This document shows positions 63,205 to 64,000 of a stretch of DNA of 64,000 nt, piece by piece. The DNA is from Rhodanobacter denitrificans (GTDB lineage: Bacteria > Pseudomonadota > Gammaproteobacteria > Xanthomonadales > Rhodanobacteraceae). The notes below the pieces were generated by a model. That model did not search any database. It saw only the letters and a list, made by a program, of their open reading frames with translations, and had not been told where the DNA came from. The DNA is taken from NCBI RefSeq assembly GCF_003335105.1, contig NZ_QFWQ01000003.1, positions 558,001 through 622,000 of the forward strand. The letters run 5' to 3'. Numbering within the stretch: the first letter of the stretch is position 1; each line of letters begins with the position of its first letter. The translations under genes were made by a program, and so were the position numbers.

Positions 63205-64000
63205 TCATGGACGCCGGGCCAGCTCGGGGTTGTCGCGGGTGACCGGCATCAGGTCCTTCTTCGACACGCCCAGCCACAGCAGGATCGGGCTGGCCACGAA
63301 GATCGAGGACAGCGTGCCGACCACGATGCCGATCAGCATGGTGACGGCAAAGCCGTGCACCGCGGTGCCGCCGTAGAAGTACAGCGCGCCCATGGTGATG
63401 CCGGTGAACAGCGAGGTGATGATGGTTCGCGACAGGGTGTTGTTGATCGAGCGGTTGAGGATCTCCTCCGGCTCGGCCTTGCGCGCCAGCCGGAACAGCT
63501 CGCGGATGCGGTCGAACACCACCACCTTGTCGTTGATCGAGTAGCCGATCACCGCCAGCACCGAGGCCAGCACGGTCATGTCGAACTCACGCTGCACCAG
63601 CGCCAGGATGCCCAGCGTCACCAGCGTGTCGTGCACCTCGGTAAACACCGCGGCGATCGCGAAGCGGCGCTCGAAGCGGATCCACAGGTAGGCCATGATG
63701 CCGAGGATCACGAACACCGCGGCCACCGTGCCGTCGCTGCGCAGTTCGGCACCGACTTCGGCACTGATGAACTCGGGATTCTTCAGCTTGGCATCCGGCC
63801 GCGCGGCCTGCAGGACCTTGGCGACGTTGGTCGCCACGCGTTCCAGATTGACCTTGCCGGCGGCATCGGCCGCGGCCGACACGTCCTTGGTCTGCATGCG
63901 GATGGACACCTCGCGCGTACCGCCCAGACTCTGCACCATGGCGTTGTGGATGCCGCCCTTGTCCAGCGCCGCACGGACGTCCGAGATTTCCACCGACTGG
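63205..64000 (-). CDS. secF: Protein translocase subunit SecF (partial, 5' end outside window)
   Basis: The C-terminal ~264 residues of SecF, part of the SecDF proton-driven complex that assists Sec export. EVGAELRSDGTVAAVFVILGIMAYLWIRF is the start of the membrane part, and YSINDKVVVFDRIREL and NRSINNTLSRTIITS are the conserved SecF signatures. The N-terminal helix and part of the periplasmic domain lie past the right edge. The gene continues beyond 64,000. Confidence 0.96.
   Translation of the reverse strand, partial: QSVEISDVRAALDKGGIHNAMVQSLGGTREVSIRMQTKDVSAAADAAGKVNLERVATNVAKVLQAARPDAKLKNPEFISAEVGAELRSDGTVAAVFVILGIMAYLWIRFERRFAIAAVFTEVHDTLVTLGILALVQREFDMTVLASVLAVIGYSINDKVVVFDRIRELFRLARKAEPEEILNRSINNTLSRTIITSLFTGITMGALYFYGGTAVHGFAVTMLIGIVVGTLSSIFVASPILLWLGVSKKDLMPVTRDNPELARRP

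Overview
The window is high-GC, densely packed chromosomal DNA from a gammaproteobacterium, most likely a Xanthomonadales/Rhodanobacteraceae relative (Rhodanobacter, Dyella or Luteibacter type). The evidence is the split paraquat-inducible pqiA-pqiA-pqiB-pqiC locus, the Rrf2-sufBCDS operon, amgK-murU, the leuS-lptE-holA-nadD and rsfS-rlmH-maf blocks, and the short palindromic repeats between genes. I see no rRNA, tRNA, insertion sequence, prophage or CRISPR array.

Layout. 1-8.7 kb: end of an MFS carrier, two DEAD-box RNA helicases (rhlE, deaD) around S-formylglutathione hydrolase and a short-chain dehydrogenase, then a large exported protein of unknown function. 8.2-11.2 kb: a zinc-cluster protein and small membrane or peptidase genes. 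11.2-25.6 kb: maf/GNAT/rlmH/rsfS and nadD/holA/lptE/leuS, normally one neighbourhood, here separated by about 7.4 kb holding nitronate monooxygenase, an MxKDx repeat protein, OsmC, DAHP synthase with an attenuator-like leader, an MpaB-type protein and a NERD-helicase. 25.6-29.3 kb: pqi lipid-transport operon. 29.4-40.2 kb: CnoX-like thioredoxin, a hotdog protein, a TDT carrier, DUF502, M14 and M13 peptidases and RapA. 40.2-50.3 kb: amino-acid permease, rhomboid protease, NlpC/P60 protein, YggS, M20 peptidase, ComEA-like protein, SET protein, GNAT, a membrane protein and an M1 peptidase. 50.4-53.8 kb: a decayed flavoprotein-reductase remnant, a Rieske protein, a GNAT and a second M13 peptidase. 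53.8-64 kb: panE-like reductase, YihG-like acyltransferase, the suf operon, amgK-murU and the start of secF.

Most genes are housekeeping. The notable content is regulatory. The strongest signal is upstream of the DAHP synthase gene (17,531-17,662, minus strand): a short leader ORF with six aromatic codons in seven (Tyr-Phe-Trp-Phe-Tyr-Gly-Tyr), then mutually exclusive CCGCC/GGCGG segments and a U-tract terminator. This is the architecture of a ribosome-mediated attenuator sensing all three aromatic amino acids. Others are a perfect hairpin covering the rhlE ribosome binding site, palindromes at the rhlE, deaD and sufR promoters, an 18-bp element shared by the upstream regions of the two M13 peptidase paralogues, and a pseudogene carrying two adjacent 7-bp tandem duplications.
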